A stretch of 64,000 nt of DNA from SAR202 cluster bacterium bin90 (GCA_002238855.1 MPND01000001.1:105008-169007); one strand, 5' to 3'; positions 52,672 to 61,052 are shown, numbered from the stretch's first letter. The notes: generated by a model from the sequence alone, not told the origin. Program-made: numbers and translations.

Positions 52672-53859
52672 CTATCTGCTGAATCTATGCGTCAGCAGCA
52701 GCAAGCTCACCGGCAGAATCAGCGCAGTCGCGGCACCCATTATCAGCATCGTCGCACTAAGGCTGTACGCATCCGCAAGCACCCCATAGCCGATTGGCGC
52801 GGCTACCGTCCCAATCTCATTGGTCGTGTAGAAAAACCCATAGAACCTGGCTCGCCTGAATGCTGGCACATATTCCGCCACCGTCGCATAGAGAATGGAA
52901 GAAGTGCCGTTCAGCCCCACGCCCAATAACACCAGCAGCGGAATCATTGCAGACATCGGCACATACAGCGCCGCAACAATCAGCACCGCCGTCAGTCCCT
53001 TTGTCGCCCAGATCAGACTGACCGTGCTGAACTTGTCCCCAAGCCAGCCCACAACGAACTTGCCCGCCGCGCCCCCGATGAACACGAACAGCAGCATGCT
53101 TATCGCCTGCGACTGGCTCACATCTTTGGAGATAAGCACGAACGGCAGGAACGTCAGCGCACCCACTCGCGCCATTGAGTCCAGCGCGCCAATCCCGCTC
53201 AGCGTAGCGAATCCGCTCAGCCTCGCATTGCCGGAGCCAGACGCGCCATCCTCCGACTCCACCCTCACCGGTCTGCCTATATCCACCGCTCGCCGAGTCA
53301 GTGCCGACATCGCCATGAACACAAGGCTCGCCAGCCCGACCACCCACAGCAGCTGCCGCCATCCCATATTGACCGCAATCGCCCCCGCCACGATCGGCGG
53401 CGCGAGCATCTTCCCCAGGTCGCCGGCAAAATTCACCGTCCCCACCGCGGTCGAGCGACCGCCATCGTCATACGCCCGCGACACCATGCTCGACGCCAGC
53501 GGATGCTGAAATCCGCCGCCAAGCCCGCCAACGAAGCTCAGCAGCACCAGCATCACGAACATCGGCGCCAGAGCCATCCCCACCAGCCCCACAGACACCC
53601 ACACGTTCCCCCCCAGCAGCAGCCAGAACTCGCCCATGTTCTCCGCGATAAAGCCCGCAGGTATCTGCAGCACCGCCGAAGCCCCGCTATATGTCGCCCG
53701 TAGTATCCCCACCTGCGTGAACGACAGTCCCATGTCGCTCTCGATAAGAGGCAGCAGGGGAAACATCAGCGCGAAATGCAGGTCGCTCCAGATGTGCATG
53801 ATGGAGCCAAAATAAAGCGTTCGGCGGCTCTGCGGCGTGCGGAGTACGAAGCTGAACAT
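52672..53859 (-). CDS. MFS transporter
   Basis: 395 residues with about 12 hydrophobic helices. Opening SRRTLYFGSIMHIWSDLHFALMFPLLPLIESDMGLS resembles the fosmidomycin-resistance / major facilitator type; the helix 2-3 loop and the central break (residues about 190-215) are visible. The substrate cannot be predicted. No ribosome-binding site is evident before the ATG; a start at the internal Met of MHIWSDLHF is possible. Confidence 0.88.
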   Translation of the reverse strand: MFSFVLRTPQSRRTLYFGSIMHIWSDLHFALMFPLLPLIESDMGLSFTQVGILRATYSGASAVLQIPAGFIAENMGEFWLLLGGNVWVSVGLVGMALAPMFVMLVLLSFVGGLGGGFQHPLASSMVSRAYDDGGRSTAVGTVNFAGDLGKMLAPPIVAGAIAVNMGWRQLLWVVGLASLVFMAMSALTRRAVDIGRPVRVESEDGASGSGNARLSGFATLSGIGALDSMARVGALTFLPFVLISKDVSQSQAISMLLFVFIGGAAGKFVVGWLGDKFSTVSLIWATKGLTAVLIVAALYVPMSAMIPLLVLLGVGLNGTSSILYATVAEYVPAFRRARFYGFFYTTNEIGTVAAPIGYGVLADAYSLSATMLIMGAATALILPVSLLLLTHRFSR

Positions 53860-53982
53860 AATGGCGCGGATTATAACATTCCGTTAACAATCACGCTCCC
53901 GGAGAGATGATGTGCGGGGAAAGGAGAAAAAGAAAGAGGTGTTGTCTGAAGCGAGTTTCGCGAATCAGTTAAGATTACGCTG

Positions 53983-54222
53983 TCAGTTGCTCGACTCGAC
54001 TGTCACGGGTAGTGCCGTGGGTGCGATAGGCTCAATTCCAAACTCGGCGCAGCCATCTAGATACACATCGATTGAAATACGAAACTCCCGCTTGATGCCT
54101 TCAACATCAGTAGCTTCGGCGTTAGCTATCGGATATGGGCCGCTGTTGATAACTCTGGCATGCAGAATCTCGGCATCATCATCATAGACTACCTCTCCGA
54201 TGTAACCCTTGTACTCTAGCAT
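53983..54222 (-). CDS. hicB: HicB-family antitoxin
   Basis: 79 residues with the HicB partial RNase H fold: YKGYIGEVVYDDDAEILHARV, a central variable strand, and GIKREFRISIDVYLDGCAEFG. The C-terminal DNA-binding helix-turn-helix is absent, which is common for short HicB forms. It overlaps the hicA stop codon by one base, so the pair is coupled. Confidence 0.88.
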   Translation of the reverse strand: MLEYKGYIGEVVYDDDAEILHARVINSGPYPIANAEATDVEGIKREFRISIDVYLDGCAEFGIEPIAPTALPVTVESSN

Positions 54223-54488
54223 CAGCTTTCTCCTGTGCGGTCGATGAACCTAGCAATGTCTCGAACCGTGTCTCGCCTTGCAGCAGGCCTTGGGTGAGGC
54301 CTGTGAACTACGATGGATTCCACCCCTTTGACCAATTGCACCCTGGAACCAGCCCGTTCAACTAATCTGACCCCAAGCGCATAGAGCAGCGACTCGATCT
54401 CCTCCCATCTGATGTCGGCAGGCGTAGGTCTCGCCCGCATCTGTTCCAGCGTCCGTCGGTGTCTCCTCCTCATTGGATGCGAGTCCAT
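54222..54488 (-). CDS. hicA: HicA-family toxin
   Basis: 88 residues. HicA-like: HRRTLEQMRARPTPADIRWEEIESLLYALG, then GSRVQLVKG and the catalytic-His region VHRPHPRPAARRDTVRDIARFI. HicA degrades mRNA via a double-stranded-RNA-binding-like fold. The gene order is toxin first, as is usual for HicAB. It is about 65 bases from the chorismate mutase stop; no dedicated promoter was found. Confidence 0.88.
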   Translation of the reverse strand: MDSHPMRRRHRRTLEQMRARPTPADIRWEEIESLLYALGVRLVERAGSRVQLVKGVESIVVHRPHPRPAARRDTVRDIARFIDRTGES

Positions 54489-54553
54489 CCAGAACTAGAG
54501 GACGAGCCGTCAGTCATCACATTAAAGGAGCACGTTTGGTTGACTAGCAGAAC

Positions 54554-54925
54554 CTAGTCCTCCACCCGCCACTTCCGCAGGTTCGCAGCCTCGCGCAGGT
54601 AGATGTTCACAATCTCATCTGCCCGCTTTTCCGTGTTGACGAGTATGAGCGTCCGGATGCACCGCGACTGCGACCCCGGCACATCTATCTCCACGGCGTC
54701 CATCAGCGCCACATGAGTCCAGCCCATCAGCCGCGCCGCCGCCGCCGGAAAGTCTGCGTTCAGGTCGGGTGTTGTGGTAAAGAACGCCGCCGCAATGTCG
54801 TCGGCATCATCAATCTCATTCGCATTCACGATTTCGGCTAGCAACTCGCTCGTCGCGTTGAACACCTCGTCCTTTTCGTTGCTGTTCGCCGTTGTCGCCC
54901 CTCTTATGCCGCGGACTTTGGACAT
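54554..54925 (-). CDS. aroH: Chorismate mutase, AroH type
   Basis: 123-residue monofunctional AroH-class enzyme: VRGIRGATTANSNEKDEVFNAT at the start, FFTTTPDLNADFPAAAAR, then SRCIRTLILVNTE and a C-terminal YLREAANLRKW. It converts chorismate to prephenate on the Phe/Tyr branch. It lies only 15 bases downstream of trpA, linking the two branches of aromatic amino-acid synthesis. Confidence 0.93.
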   Translation of the reverse strand: MSKVRGIRGATTANSNEKDEVFNATSELLAEIVNANEIDDADDIAAAFFTTTPDLNADFPAAAARLMGWTHVALMDAVEIDVPGSQSRCIRTLILVNTEKRADEIVNIYLREAANLRKWRVED

Positions 54926-54940
54926 CCCTGCTGCACCCTC

Positions 54941-55774
54941 TTAATTCATTGTACGTATATATGAGTCGTTGGAAGTTACACCTGACTTACGCCGCAGCCC
55001 TCGCACAAACCGCGCAGCTGTCTCCGCCGCTTCCTCGGTCGGCACTCGGCTGACGCTGTCCAGCATCGCGCTCGCTACCACCGCCCCATCGGCAAATCGC
55101 GCTATATTATCCACATGTTCCTGCCGCGACACGCCGAACCCAACCAGTATCGGAAGGTCGCTATGCTCGCGTATGCGCCGCACCAGCCCCTCTACACCAC
55201 CGGACAATTCCGACCTTGCGCCAGTCACCCCCGCAACGCTCACGCAGTATATGAAACCACTTGCCTGTTTGCAAGCCTGCTCGATACGCGCCTCCGTGCT
55301 CGTGGGCGCCAGCAGGGGAATCAGGTGAATGTTATGAGACGCAAGCACCGCTTGATATGGTGGCGCCTCCTCAGGTGGCAGGTCTGGAATGATGATCCCG
55401 TCCATCCCCGCATCCGAGGCTTCCTTAGCAAACTCTTCCATCCCGTAACTGATAAACGGGTTGAGATACCCCATGAATATCAGCGGTGAATCTACCCCAC
55501 GCTCCCGAAGCCGCCGCAGGCTTCCGAGCGCGTCACGAAGCGTGGTGCCGTTCTCTAGCGCCCGAAAACTCGCCATCTGAATTGTAGGCCCGTCCGCAAG
55601 CGGATCGCTGAACGGCACTCCCATCTCCAGCATGTCCGCGCCCGACTCCATGATCGCCACCGCCATCTCCTCAGATGTCGCAATGTCCGGATATCCCACA
55701 GTCACCCATGGTACTAGGGCAGCCTTGCCCTCCGCCCTTAATGAGGCCATTGTCGTATCAATACGGTTCGTCAT
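54941..55774 (-). CDS. trpA: Tryptophan synthase alpha chain
   Basis: 277 residues from ATG 55774. TrpA signatures: ALVPWVTVGYPD, the catalytic Glu in MLEMGVPFSDPLADGPTIQ (with the following Asp), GMDGIIIPDLP and YCVSVAGVTGARS. It cleaves indole-3-glycerol phosphate to indole for TrpB. The 565-residue track ORF extends far upstream, but that part overlaps the CPBP protease gene in another frame and is not real. No trpB or other trp gene is in the window. Confidence 0.95.
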   Translation of the reverse strand: MTNRIDTTMASLRAEGKAALVPWVTVGYPDIATSEEMAVAIMESGADMLEMGVPFSDPLADGPTIQMASFRALENGTTLRDALGSLRRLRERGVDSPLIFMGYLNPFISYGMEEFAKEASDAGMDGIIIPDLPPEEAPPYQAVLASHNIHLIPLLAPTSTEARIEQACKQASGFIYCVSVAGVTGARSELSGGVEGLVRRIREHSDLPILVGFGVSRQEHVDNIARFADGAVVASAMLDSVSRVPTEEAAETAARFVRGLRRKSGVTSNDSYIRTMN

Positions 55775-55902
55775 AACCTTACCTTGCCCTTCAGTCTGTG
55801 TGGTGATGCTGGTAGTGCCGCCTATGGCTGTAAATGTTGTTACTAGTGACAATGATCGTCCGTCCAGAAACCGTCGCCGGACGTGATGCCGCATAGCGCT
55901 CG

Positions 55903-56748
55903 CTACAGCACGGCGGCGGTCGGCGCATCGAACGGTATCTGAAGAAATATAAGTGCCAGCAGGTTCTGCGCCGCATGCGCCACGAACGCAGGCCATATTG
56001 ATCCAGTCCGCAGGTAGAGCCACGCCAGCAGCATCCCCATAACGAAAATCGGGAACAGCGTCCCTATACTCAAGTGCGCCACTGAAAATATCGCCGAACT
56101 GACTAACGCTCCTCGCAGCCCGCCGATTATAGGCACCAGCGCTGCGAGCAGGAAACCCCGAAAAAAGACCTCTTCTCCGAATGGCGCAAGCAGTCCCACT
56201 ATTGCGAATGTCGGCACGCGCGCAAATCCGTCTAACGCCCCAATCTCCTCCAGGTTCTGGTTGGGTACGAGCATGTCGATACCGAGCGCTTTCATTGCCA
56301 GCGCGTACACGCCCGTTGCCGTAAGCCCTATCGACAGCGCAACCACCGGCAACCAAAAGGCAGACGTTGCCGAAGTCCTTTTGAAGCCCAATAATGATGC
56401 CGGAACATTGTACCGGCGCAGGCCGAATAACCACGCGCCGGCAATCAGCGCAACCGGAAGCAGCGTGCTGCCCAGCAGGATCGCTAAAATCCTGTCGTCT
56501 GACAGCACTGACCTCGCCAGCAACAGCCCCAAGCCAAGACTTCCGCCAACGCCGATTGGCGCAAATATGGCAGACGCGACGACCACATCCCGCATTGACC
56601 ACGGAACAGTTCCGATCCTGCTGGCAAACAGGCCCCAACCTTCGCCGAACTCCGGCTGCGAGACTTTGCTGTCGCAGCCGTTTTCCGGTTCAGGCGTAAT
56701 TTCAGGGGAATGCCTTTCCGTGCGCTCGCTCTCTAGCTTTCCTTCCAC
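55903..56748 (-). CDS. CPBP-family intramembrane protease (Abi/CAAX type)
   Basis: 281 residues with about seven to eight helices. Active-site motifs are EEVFFRG (motif 1), FSVAHLS (motif 2) and AHAAQN (motif 3), the glutamate-protease set of the CPBP family. The N-terminal 50 residues are hydrophilic and acidic. The start is GTG and overlaps the MBL hydrolase gene by 16 bases, so the two are coupled. Family members process prenylated proteins, bacteriocins or immunity factors; the role here is unknown. Confidence 0.9.
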   Translation of the reverse strand: MEGKLESERTERHSPEITPEPENGCDSKVSQPEFGEGWGLFASRIGTVPWSMRDVVVASAIFAPIGVGGSLGLGLLLARSVLSDDRILAILLGSTLLPVALIAGAWLFGLRRYNVPASLLGFKRTSATSAFWLPVVALSIGLTATGVYALAMKALGIDMLVPNQNLEEIGALDGFARVPTFAIVGLLAPFGEEVFFRGFLLAALVPIIGGLRGALVSSAIFSVAHLSIGTLFPIFVMGMLLAWLYLRTGSIWPAFVAHAAQNLLALIFLQIPFDAPTAAVL

Positions 56749-57377
56749 AGCACATCGCCGTAGAGGTCGTCCGGATGTTCGCGCGATGCGAAGTCTGCGT
56801 ACTCTTCCTTTGACGCGGCGAGGTGCCCGTCATCGCCGTGACCGGGAAACACATTGGTGTCGTCACCCAGCGCAAACAGCTTGCTCGTGATGCTCCCGAT
56901 CAGCTGCTGCAACTTTTCCGGTGATCCGGACTTGCCCGGTCCGCCGGGGAACAGCGTGTCGCCTGAAAAGAGATGCCCCTCCGTGTGATAGCAGGTCGAA
57001 CCCGGTGTATGCCCCGGTGTGAACACTGCGGTCAAATTGACATTCCCAGCCGAAATCACATCCCCGTCATTCAGCAGCAAATCAGCCGGACGCGAAAGTG
57101 CATCCGCATCATCCGTGCCAATCCCTACGGGCGCATCGATCGCCGCCGTAACGTCCTCGAACCCTAGCAGGTGGTCCATATGATTGTGCGTGATGATTAT
57201 CGCCTTCACATCCGTCGTCTTCGCCAGCTCGATCATTTTGTCCGGCTCGGCAGGCGTATCTATGAGTATGCTCTCGTTCGTCTCCGGGCACACCACGAGG
57301 TACATGTTATTCCCGTATGGCCCGCATTCCATCTTGTGAATAATTACATTGTCGTCCTGAAAGTGAGGCGTCGCCAT
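56733..57377 (-). CDS. MBL-fold metallo-hydrolase (glyoxalase II-like)
   Basis: 214 residues with the binuclear metal set: THNHMDHLLG, FTPGHTPGS, FSGDTLFPG and FPGHGDDGH. The length and motifs fit hydroxyacylglutathione-hydrolase-like or persulfide-dioxygenase-like groups; I cannot separate them. AGGAG precedes the ATG. The gene is followed by the overlapping CPBP protease. Confidence 0.9.
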   Translation of the reverse strand: MATPHFQDDNVIIHKMECGPYGNNMYLVVCPETNESILIDTPAEPDKMIELAKTTDVKAIIITHNHMDHLLGFEDVTAAIDAPVGIGTDDADALSRPADLLLNDGDVISAGNVNLTAVFTPGHTPGSTCYHTEGHLFSGDTLFPGGPGKSGSPEKLQQLIGSITSKLFALGDDTNVFPGHGDDGHLAASKEEYADFASREHPDDLYGDVLWKES

Positions 57378-57486
57378 ATCTTCTCCTAAAAGTCTGATAA
57401 AATGTGTTCGCGCACAGAATTATATCAGCCCCCATCCCAGCGTCAAACTTGGCTACCGAATACTCCTTGGAAATTGGAGGGTCAAC

Positions 57487-58035
57487 ATGGTCGCCACAGG
57501 TGCCAGAATCAAGTTCACCTACGAAGACTACTGCAACGCGCCCGAAGACAAGCGCTACGAACTTCACGACGGAGATTTAATCTTGGTTCCCTCTCCAAAT
57601 CAACCTCACCAGAAGACATCGAGGGAATTGACTACCGAGATAAACTTGCTAATCCGACGCACAGGGATCGGCGAGGTTTATTCGGCTCCCTTCGACGTCG
57701 TTCTTTCTGATACGGATGTTGTGCAGCCTGATGTAATATTCGTATCAAGAGAGCGTGCCCATATCGTAACCCTAAACAACATACAGGGCGCACCTGACCT
57801 AGTTGTCGAAGTCCTATCCCCCTCCACGGCACACCGCGACCGCACTTTCAAGCGCGCCCTATACGCGCGCCACGGCGTCCGCGAGTTCTGGCTCGTGAAC
57901 ACCGATGCCCACACTATTGAGGTTCTCCAGTTGGAAGAAGAGGGTTACCGTACTGTCGGAACGTACAGTGCTGGGCAAACACTCACTTCCCCGACACTGA
58001 CTGGGTTCAGCCTAAAAATAGACGACATATTCTAG
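57487..58035 (+). CDS. Uma2 family endonuclease-like protein, copy 1
   Basis: 182 residues of the Uma2 (DUF820) family, PD-(D/E)XK fold: YEDYCNAPEDKRYELHDGDL, VVQPDVIFVS (Asp), APDLVVEVLSPST (Glu), a Lys in RTFKRALYARHGVREFWLV. GGAGG lies before the ATG. It is the first of a tandem pair; copy 2 has exactly the same length. Both are complete. The family is abundant in Cyanobacteria and Chloroflexota and has no clearly established role. Confidence 0.9.
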   Translation: MVATGARIKFTYEDYCNAPEDKRYELHDGDLILVPSPNQPHQKTSRELTTEINLLIRRTGIGEVYSAPFDVVLSDTDVVQPDVIFVSRERAHIVTLNNIQGAPDLVVEVLSPSTAHRDRTFKRALYARHGVREFWLVNTDAHTIEVLQLEEEGYRTVGTYSAGQTLTSPTLTGFSLKIDDIF

Positions 58036-58120
58036 TGAAGCTAACAGACGTCGAGGATTTGTTGCCGGCCCTGATCTCTGATAAACGGGCCACCGAACTA
58101 CGAAATAGTTGGAGGCGAAC

Positions 58121-58669
58121 ATGGTCATTGCAGGCACCAAAATAAAGTTCACCTATGAAGACTACTGCAACGCGCCCGAAGACAAGCGCTACGAACTTCA
58201 CGACGGAGACTTAGTTGTGGTCCCATCCCCCAAAGAGCGGCATCAAAACTCAGTTGGATCGCTGTACTATTTTCTAAGGGCATTCCTTCAGGGTAGAGAA
58301 CTCGGACGAGTTTACATCGCTCCTTTCGACATCGTCTTCTCCAATCACGATGTCGTCCAACCGGACGTGATTTTCGTGTCCAATGAAAAACGCGACATCA
58401 TCACCTCTGACAACATCCAGGGCGCACCCGACCTCGTAGTCGAAGTCCTCTCGCCATCCACGGCACACCGCGACCGCACATTCAAGCGTGCCCTTTACGC
58501 TCGCCACGGCGTCCGCGAGTTCTGGCTCGTTGATACCGACGCCCACACCATTGAGGTGCTACTGCTCGGTCCCAATGGCTACAGTGATTCGGCGGTCTAT
58601 TCTACCGGACAGATTCTCACTTCGCCCACCCTTACGGACTTCGCCCTCAACATAGACGACATCTTCTAG
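58121..58669 (+). CDS. Uma2 family endonuclease-like protein, copy 2
   Basis: 182 residues from ATG 58121, with GGAGG just upstream (the TTG at 58109 is part of that site). The first 32 residues and the segment VVQPDVIFVS...LTSPTLT are nearly identical to copy 1, whereas residues about 37-60 are quite different (SVGSLYYFLRAFLQGREL against TSRELTTEINLLIRRTGI). The catalytic Asp/Glu/Lys are intact in both. A small unknown gene starts 10 bases later. Confidence 0.9.
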   Translation: MVIAGTKIKFTYEDYCNAPEDKRYELHDGDLVVVPSPKERHQNSVGSLYYFLRAFLQGRELGRVYIAPFDIVFSNHDVVQPDVIFVSNEKRDIITSDNIQGAPDLVVEVLSPSTAHRDRTFKRALYARHGVREFWLVDTDAHTIEVLLLGPNGYSDSAVYSTGQILTSPTLTDFALNIDDIF

Positions 58670-58679
58670 GGAGCATCGG

Positions 58680-58943
58680 ATGCCTGATTTCGGACTGACA
58701 GTGAAACATGACAATGAAGGCAAGCGCATCGAAATGCAATGCGAGCATCAGAACGGCCTCGTCTATGTCGTGCGCGGCGAGGCAAACTGGGTCTGCGACG
58801 AAGATCTGCTGCACGCCCACTCACTCGCCGGATTCTTCCGTGAACTCGGCGAACTCGATGACGATCGGGTTTCCGATGTCATGCAGCGCTGGGGCATCTA
58901 CTACCGCCCTCGCCCCCTCGCTGATACATCCGAACATTCCTAA
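58680..58943 (+). CDS. Small uncharacterised protein behind the Uma2 pair
   Basis: 87 residues, not recognised. It is acidic, with CEHQNGLVYVVRGEANWVCDEDLL in the first half and a DDDRVSDVMQRWGIYYR stretch in the second. It follows the Uma2 copy 2 stop by ten bases with GGGAG at good spacing, so it is probably translated. A following hairpin (58950-58976) may end the transcript. Confidence 0.6.
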   Translation: MPDFGLTVKHDNEGKRIEMQCEHQNGLVYVVRGEANWVCDEDLLHAHSLAGFFRELGELDDDRVSDVMQRWGIYYRPRPLADTSEHS

Positions 58944-58949
58944 TGAAAT

Positions 58950-58976
58950 GAGCCTTCCCAGTTAAAGGGAAGGCTC
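58950..58976. terminator. Palindromic hairpin, possible bidirectional terminator
   Basis: GAGCCTTCCC (58950-58959) pairs perfectly with GGGAAGGCTC (58967-58976) around a seven-base loop, in the convergent gap between the small unknown gene and the TPP enzyme beta gene. The U-tract on the plus strand is poor; on the minus strand ATTTCATT follows. Confidence 0.6.
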
Positions 58977-59016
58977 GCAAATTCCACATCTCACCACTTG
59001 TATGAGGGCGATATGT

Positions 59017-59054
59017 CCCTTCCCCCTTGACGGGGGAAGGTTAGGATGGGGGTG
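59017..59054. repeat. Palindromic repeat, copy 1 (CCCTTCCCCC stem)
   Basis: CCCTTCCCCC/GGGGGAAGG stem followed by TTAGGATGGGGGTGA. A second copy with the same flanks and an inserted 25-base element lies at 59703-59766. Such stems with a GGATGGGGGTGA tail are typical of dispersed palindromic repeats. Confidence 0.65.
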
Positions 59055-59090
59055 ATTTGCAAACTTCACCCTCTCAACTTCTTTATTCTG

Positions 59091-59678
59091 CTACGCCCCG
59101 ATCCCAAGCTCCGACCGCAGATCATTGATCGTCTCAGCCCTGCTCCGCGTAACCCGTCGCTCCCGCAAGCCAATCGGGAGGTTCTGTATCTCGGGCTGCA
59201 CCTTTATCGCCACCATCACAGGACCGTCTTCATTCATGATGTCCTCAACACTGGTGGCGAACTCTTCAAGGTCATCGAAGTTATACGCGGCCGCATATCC
59301 GGCACCCTTCGCCATAGCCGCATAGTCGATGTCCGCGGCGTTCGGCACCGGCTGGCCGCCCGTCGTCGCATAGCACTCGTTGTCCAGCACAAAGTGTACG
59401 AAGTTCTTTGGCTGCTTCCCCGCGATGGTCGCGATTACGCCCAGGTTCATAAGCAGCGAACCCTCGGCGTCAAACAGCACCACCTTCTCATCAGGCAGCC
59501 CCAGCGCAAGCCCGAACGCCGCCGATGTCGTGTGTCCCATCGCGCCGCCCAGCGCAATGTCCCTGGAAGGCTTGTCGCTGATGTCTCCCCAGTGCCGTCC
59601 CGCAGTTCCCTGCGCCGTTACAATCGCGTCGCCTCGATGCGCCTTGAATACATTAAATACATCAACTGGATCTAGCAT
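59091..59678 (-). CDS. TPP-dependent enzyme, TPP-binding subunit (sulfopyruvate decarboxylase beta-like)
   Basis: 195 residues, C-terminal-half TPP domain only: GGAMGHTTSAAFGLALGLP, the metal/TPP motif FDAEGSLLMNLG and LDNECYATTGGQP. In sulfopyruvate or phosphonopyruvate decarboxylase beta chains the motif reads DGDGS; here it is DAEGS, keeping an acidic residue as Glu. GGAG precedes the ATG. It pairs with the alpha-like gene at 59802-60323, separated by a palindromic repeat. The assigned substrate is inference. Confidence 0.85.
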   Translation of the reverse strand: MLDPVDVFNVFKAHRGDAIVTAQGTAGRHWGDISDKPSRDIALGGAMGHTTSAAFGLALGLPDEKVVLFDAEGSLLMNLGVIATIAGKQPKNFVHFVLDNECYATTGGQPVPNAADIDYAAMAKGAGYAAAYNFDDLEEFATSVEDIMNEDGPVMVAIKVQPEIQNLPIGLRERRVTRSRAETINDLRSELGIGA

Positions 59679-59702
59679 TTCATCTCCTTATCAGTACCTA
59701 CG

Positions 59703-59766
59703 TCCCTTCTCCCTTTATGGGGGAAGGCTAGAGCCTGTCTTGAGCTTGTCGAAGGAATGGGGGTGA
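59703..59766. repeat. Palindromic repeat, copy 2 with inserted element
   Basis: CCTTCTCCC/GGGGGAAGG stem, then GAGCCTGTCTTGAGC...GTCGAAGGA inserted before the common tail ATGGGGGTGA. The inserted part matches the palindrome at 16.2 kb in type. It lies in the gap between the alpha- and beta-like TPP subunit genes. Confidence 0.65.
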
Positions 59767-59801
59767 CGACCCTCCAATTCCTTTGTATTGAGTCAGCCAC
59801 T

Positions 59802-60323
59802 CTACCTGTTGAACCCGTGATACTCGTCCCCAACCAGAACGACCACCGGGCGCTTCGTCCGCTGCGCCTCTGCGAACGCCTCGGAAATTCGGCCCCCGTC
59901 CTCATCGTGCTCCACCAGGTAGTAGTTTATGCGGAAGGCGTTCAGGAACGGCTCCGTGTAAGTCGCTGCGGTGTCCGGCGTCTTCCCCCAGCGCGTCCAG
60001 CCGCGATAACCAATGACCATCACCAGCGGAAAGCCCGCATCCAGCGCCATCCCCCGTATCGAGTCTCCCGACTCCATCATCCCCGTATTCTGAATCAGGC
60101 ACACCGGCACCTTCCCCGCCACATTCAGCCCCAGTGCAACGCCCATCGTCTCGCCCTCGCGTGACACCGGCACCACATCCAGCCAGTCCTGATCCAGCAT
60201 CAGCTCGTACAGGTAGTTCGTCTCGCTGTCCGGGATTGTGATGATATGAGTTACCCCGTTCTTCTTGAACTCCTCAACCATCGTCTCAGGTCTTAGTATC
60301 TGAGGTTGCTGCTCCTGTACCAT
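59802..60323 (-). CDS. TPP-dependent enzyme, PYR-domain subunit (sulfopyruvate decarboxylase alpha-like)
   Basis: 173 residues matching the N-terminal (PYR) domain of TPP decarboxylases: FKKNGVTHIITIPDSETNYL, the conserved Glu in SREGETMGVALGLN that activates TPP, QNTGMMESGDSIRG and VIGYRGWTRWGKTP. AGGAG precedes the ATG. With the beta-like subunit it would form the ComDE-type split enzyme that decarboxylates sulfopyruvate or a similar 2-oxo acid, giving an aldehyde. A role in degradation of C3 organosulfonates is plausible in SAR202-like organisms. Confidence 0.85.
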   Translation of the reverse strand: MVQEQQPQILRPETMVEEFKKNGVTHIITIPDSETNYLYELMLDQDWLDVVPVSREGETMGVALGLNVAGKVPVCLIQNTGMMESGDSIRGMALDAGFPLVMVIGYRGWTRWGKTPDTAATYTEPFLNAFRINYYLVEHDEDGGRISEAFAEAQRTKRPVVVLVGDEYHGFNR

Positions 60324-60528
60324 TAATCGCTCCTTCCGCTCTACGCAGTGTAGCCCGTTGGTTTCTATTGCATCTCATAACGCGCATCCGCGCTGAGCCA
60401 CAATTATATGTAGTACCTATGTCGCGGTCAATTTCAACGCACAGCTCCCCAACGGATTCCATTGCGCCGCACTCCCTGAGAACATATCATGTGAAATGAA
60501 TCACAATTACTGGAGGACACTGAACACC

Positions 60529-61032
60529 ATGGCAATGACCCCTGAATTACGCGCGCAGAAGATAGAATCCTACGCCCGCCACCACGACCTTCTTGTTGAT
60601 TCACTTAACGAGTTCCCAACGGAAATGTGGCAGTTCCGCGACGAGCACGGCTGCTGGAGCATCCACGAGCACATCCTCCACATCACCGACAGCGAGGCAA
60701 ACAGCTACATCCGCTGCTGCCGCCTCATCGCCGAGCAGGGCGAACCCCTCATGGCATACGATGAAAACCAGTGGGCAACAGCCCTCGACTACCACGACCA
60801 GAGCACCGAAGACGCGCTCGCCCTCTTCAAGTGGCTCCGCCACAAAAGCTACACCCTCATCAAGGATCTCCCCGAACCCGTCTGGGCACACTCCTCATTC
60901 CACCCCGAAAACGGCGAGACCACCCTCGACGACTGGCTCGACACCTACGAGCGCCACGTCCCCGAGCACCTCGAGTACATGCGCCAGAACCTGCAAGCCT
61001 GGCATGCAACAAGGGCTCCAGCAGCCGGCTAG
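60529..61032 (+). CDS. DinB-family protein
   Basis: 167 residues from ATG 60529 (GGAGG twelve bases upstream; the track start at 60496 is upstream of that site). Four-helix DinB/YfiT-like fold with the metal-binding His residues in SIHEHILHITDSEANSY and ERHVPEHLEYM. Members act as thiol-dependent transferases in thiol-using bacteria; the function here is unknown. It is followed by an intrinsic terminator. Confidence 0.85.
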   Translation: MAMTPELRAQKIESYARHHDLLVDSLNEFPTEMWQFRDEHGCWSIHEHILHITDSEANSYIRCCRLIAEQGEPLMAYDENQWATALDYHDQSTEDALALFKWLRHKSYTLIKDLPEPVWAHSSFHPENGETTLDDWLDTYERHVPEHLEYMRQNLQAWHATRAPAAG

Positions 61033-61052
61033 TCAGTCCCATAACGCAGAAA

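Noticed and set aside
54941-56638. 565-residue ORF as one long protein
   Set aside because: Only the last 277 residues are TrpA. The upstream part is Cys/Arg-rich nonsense that overlaps the CPBP protease gene in another frame.
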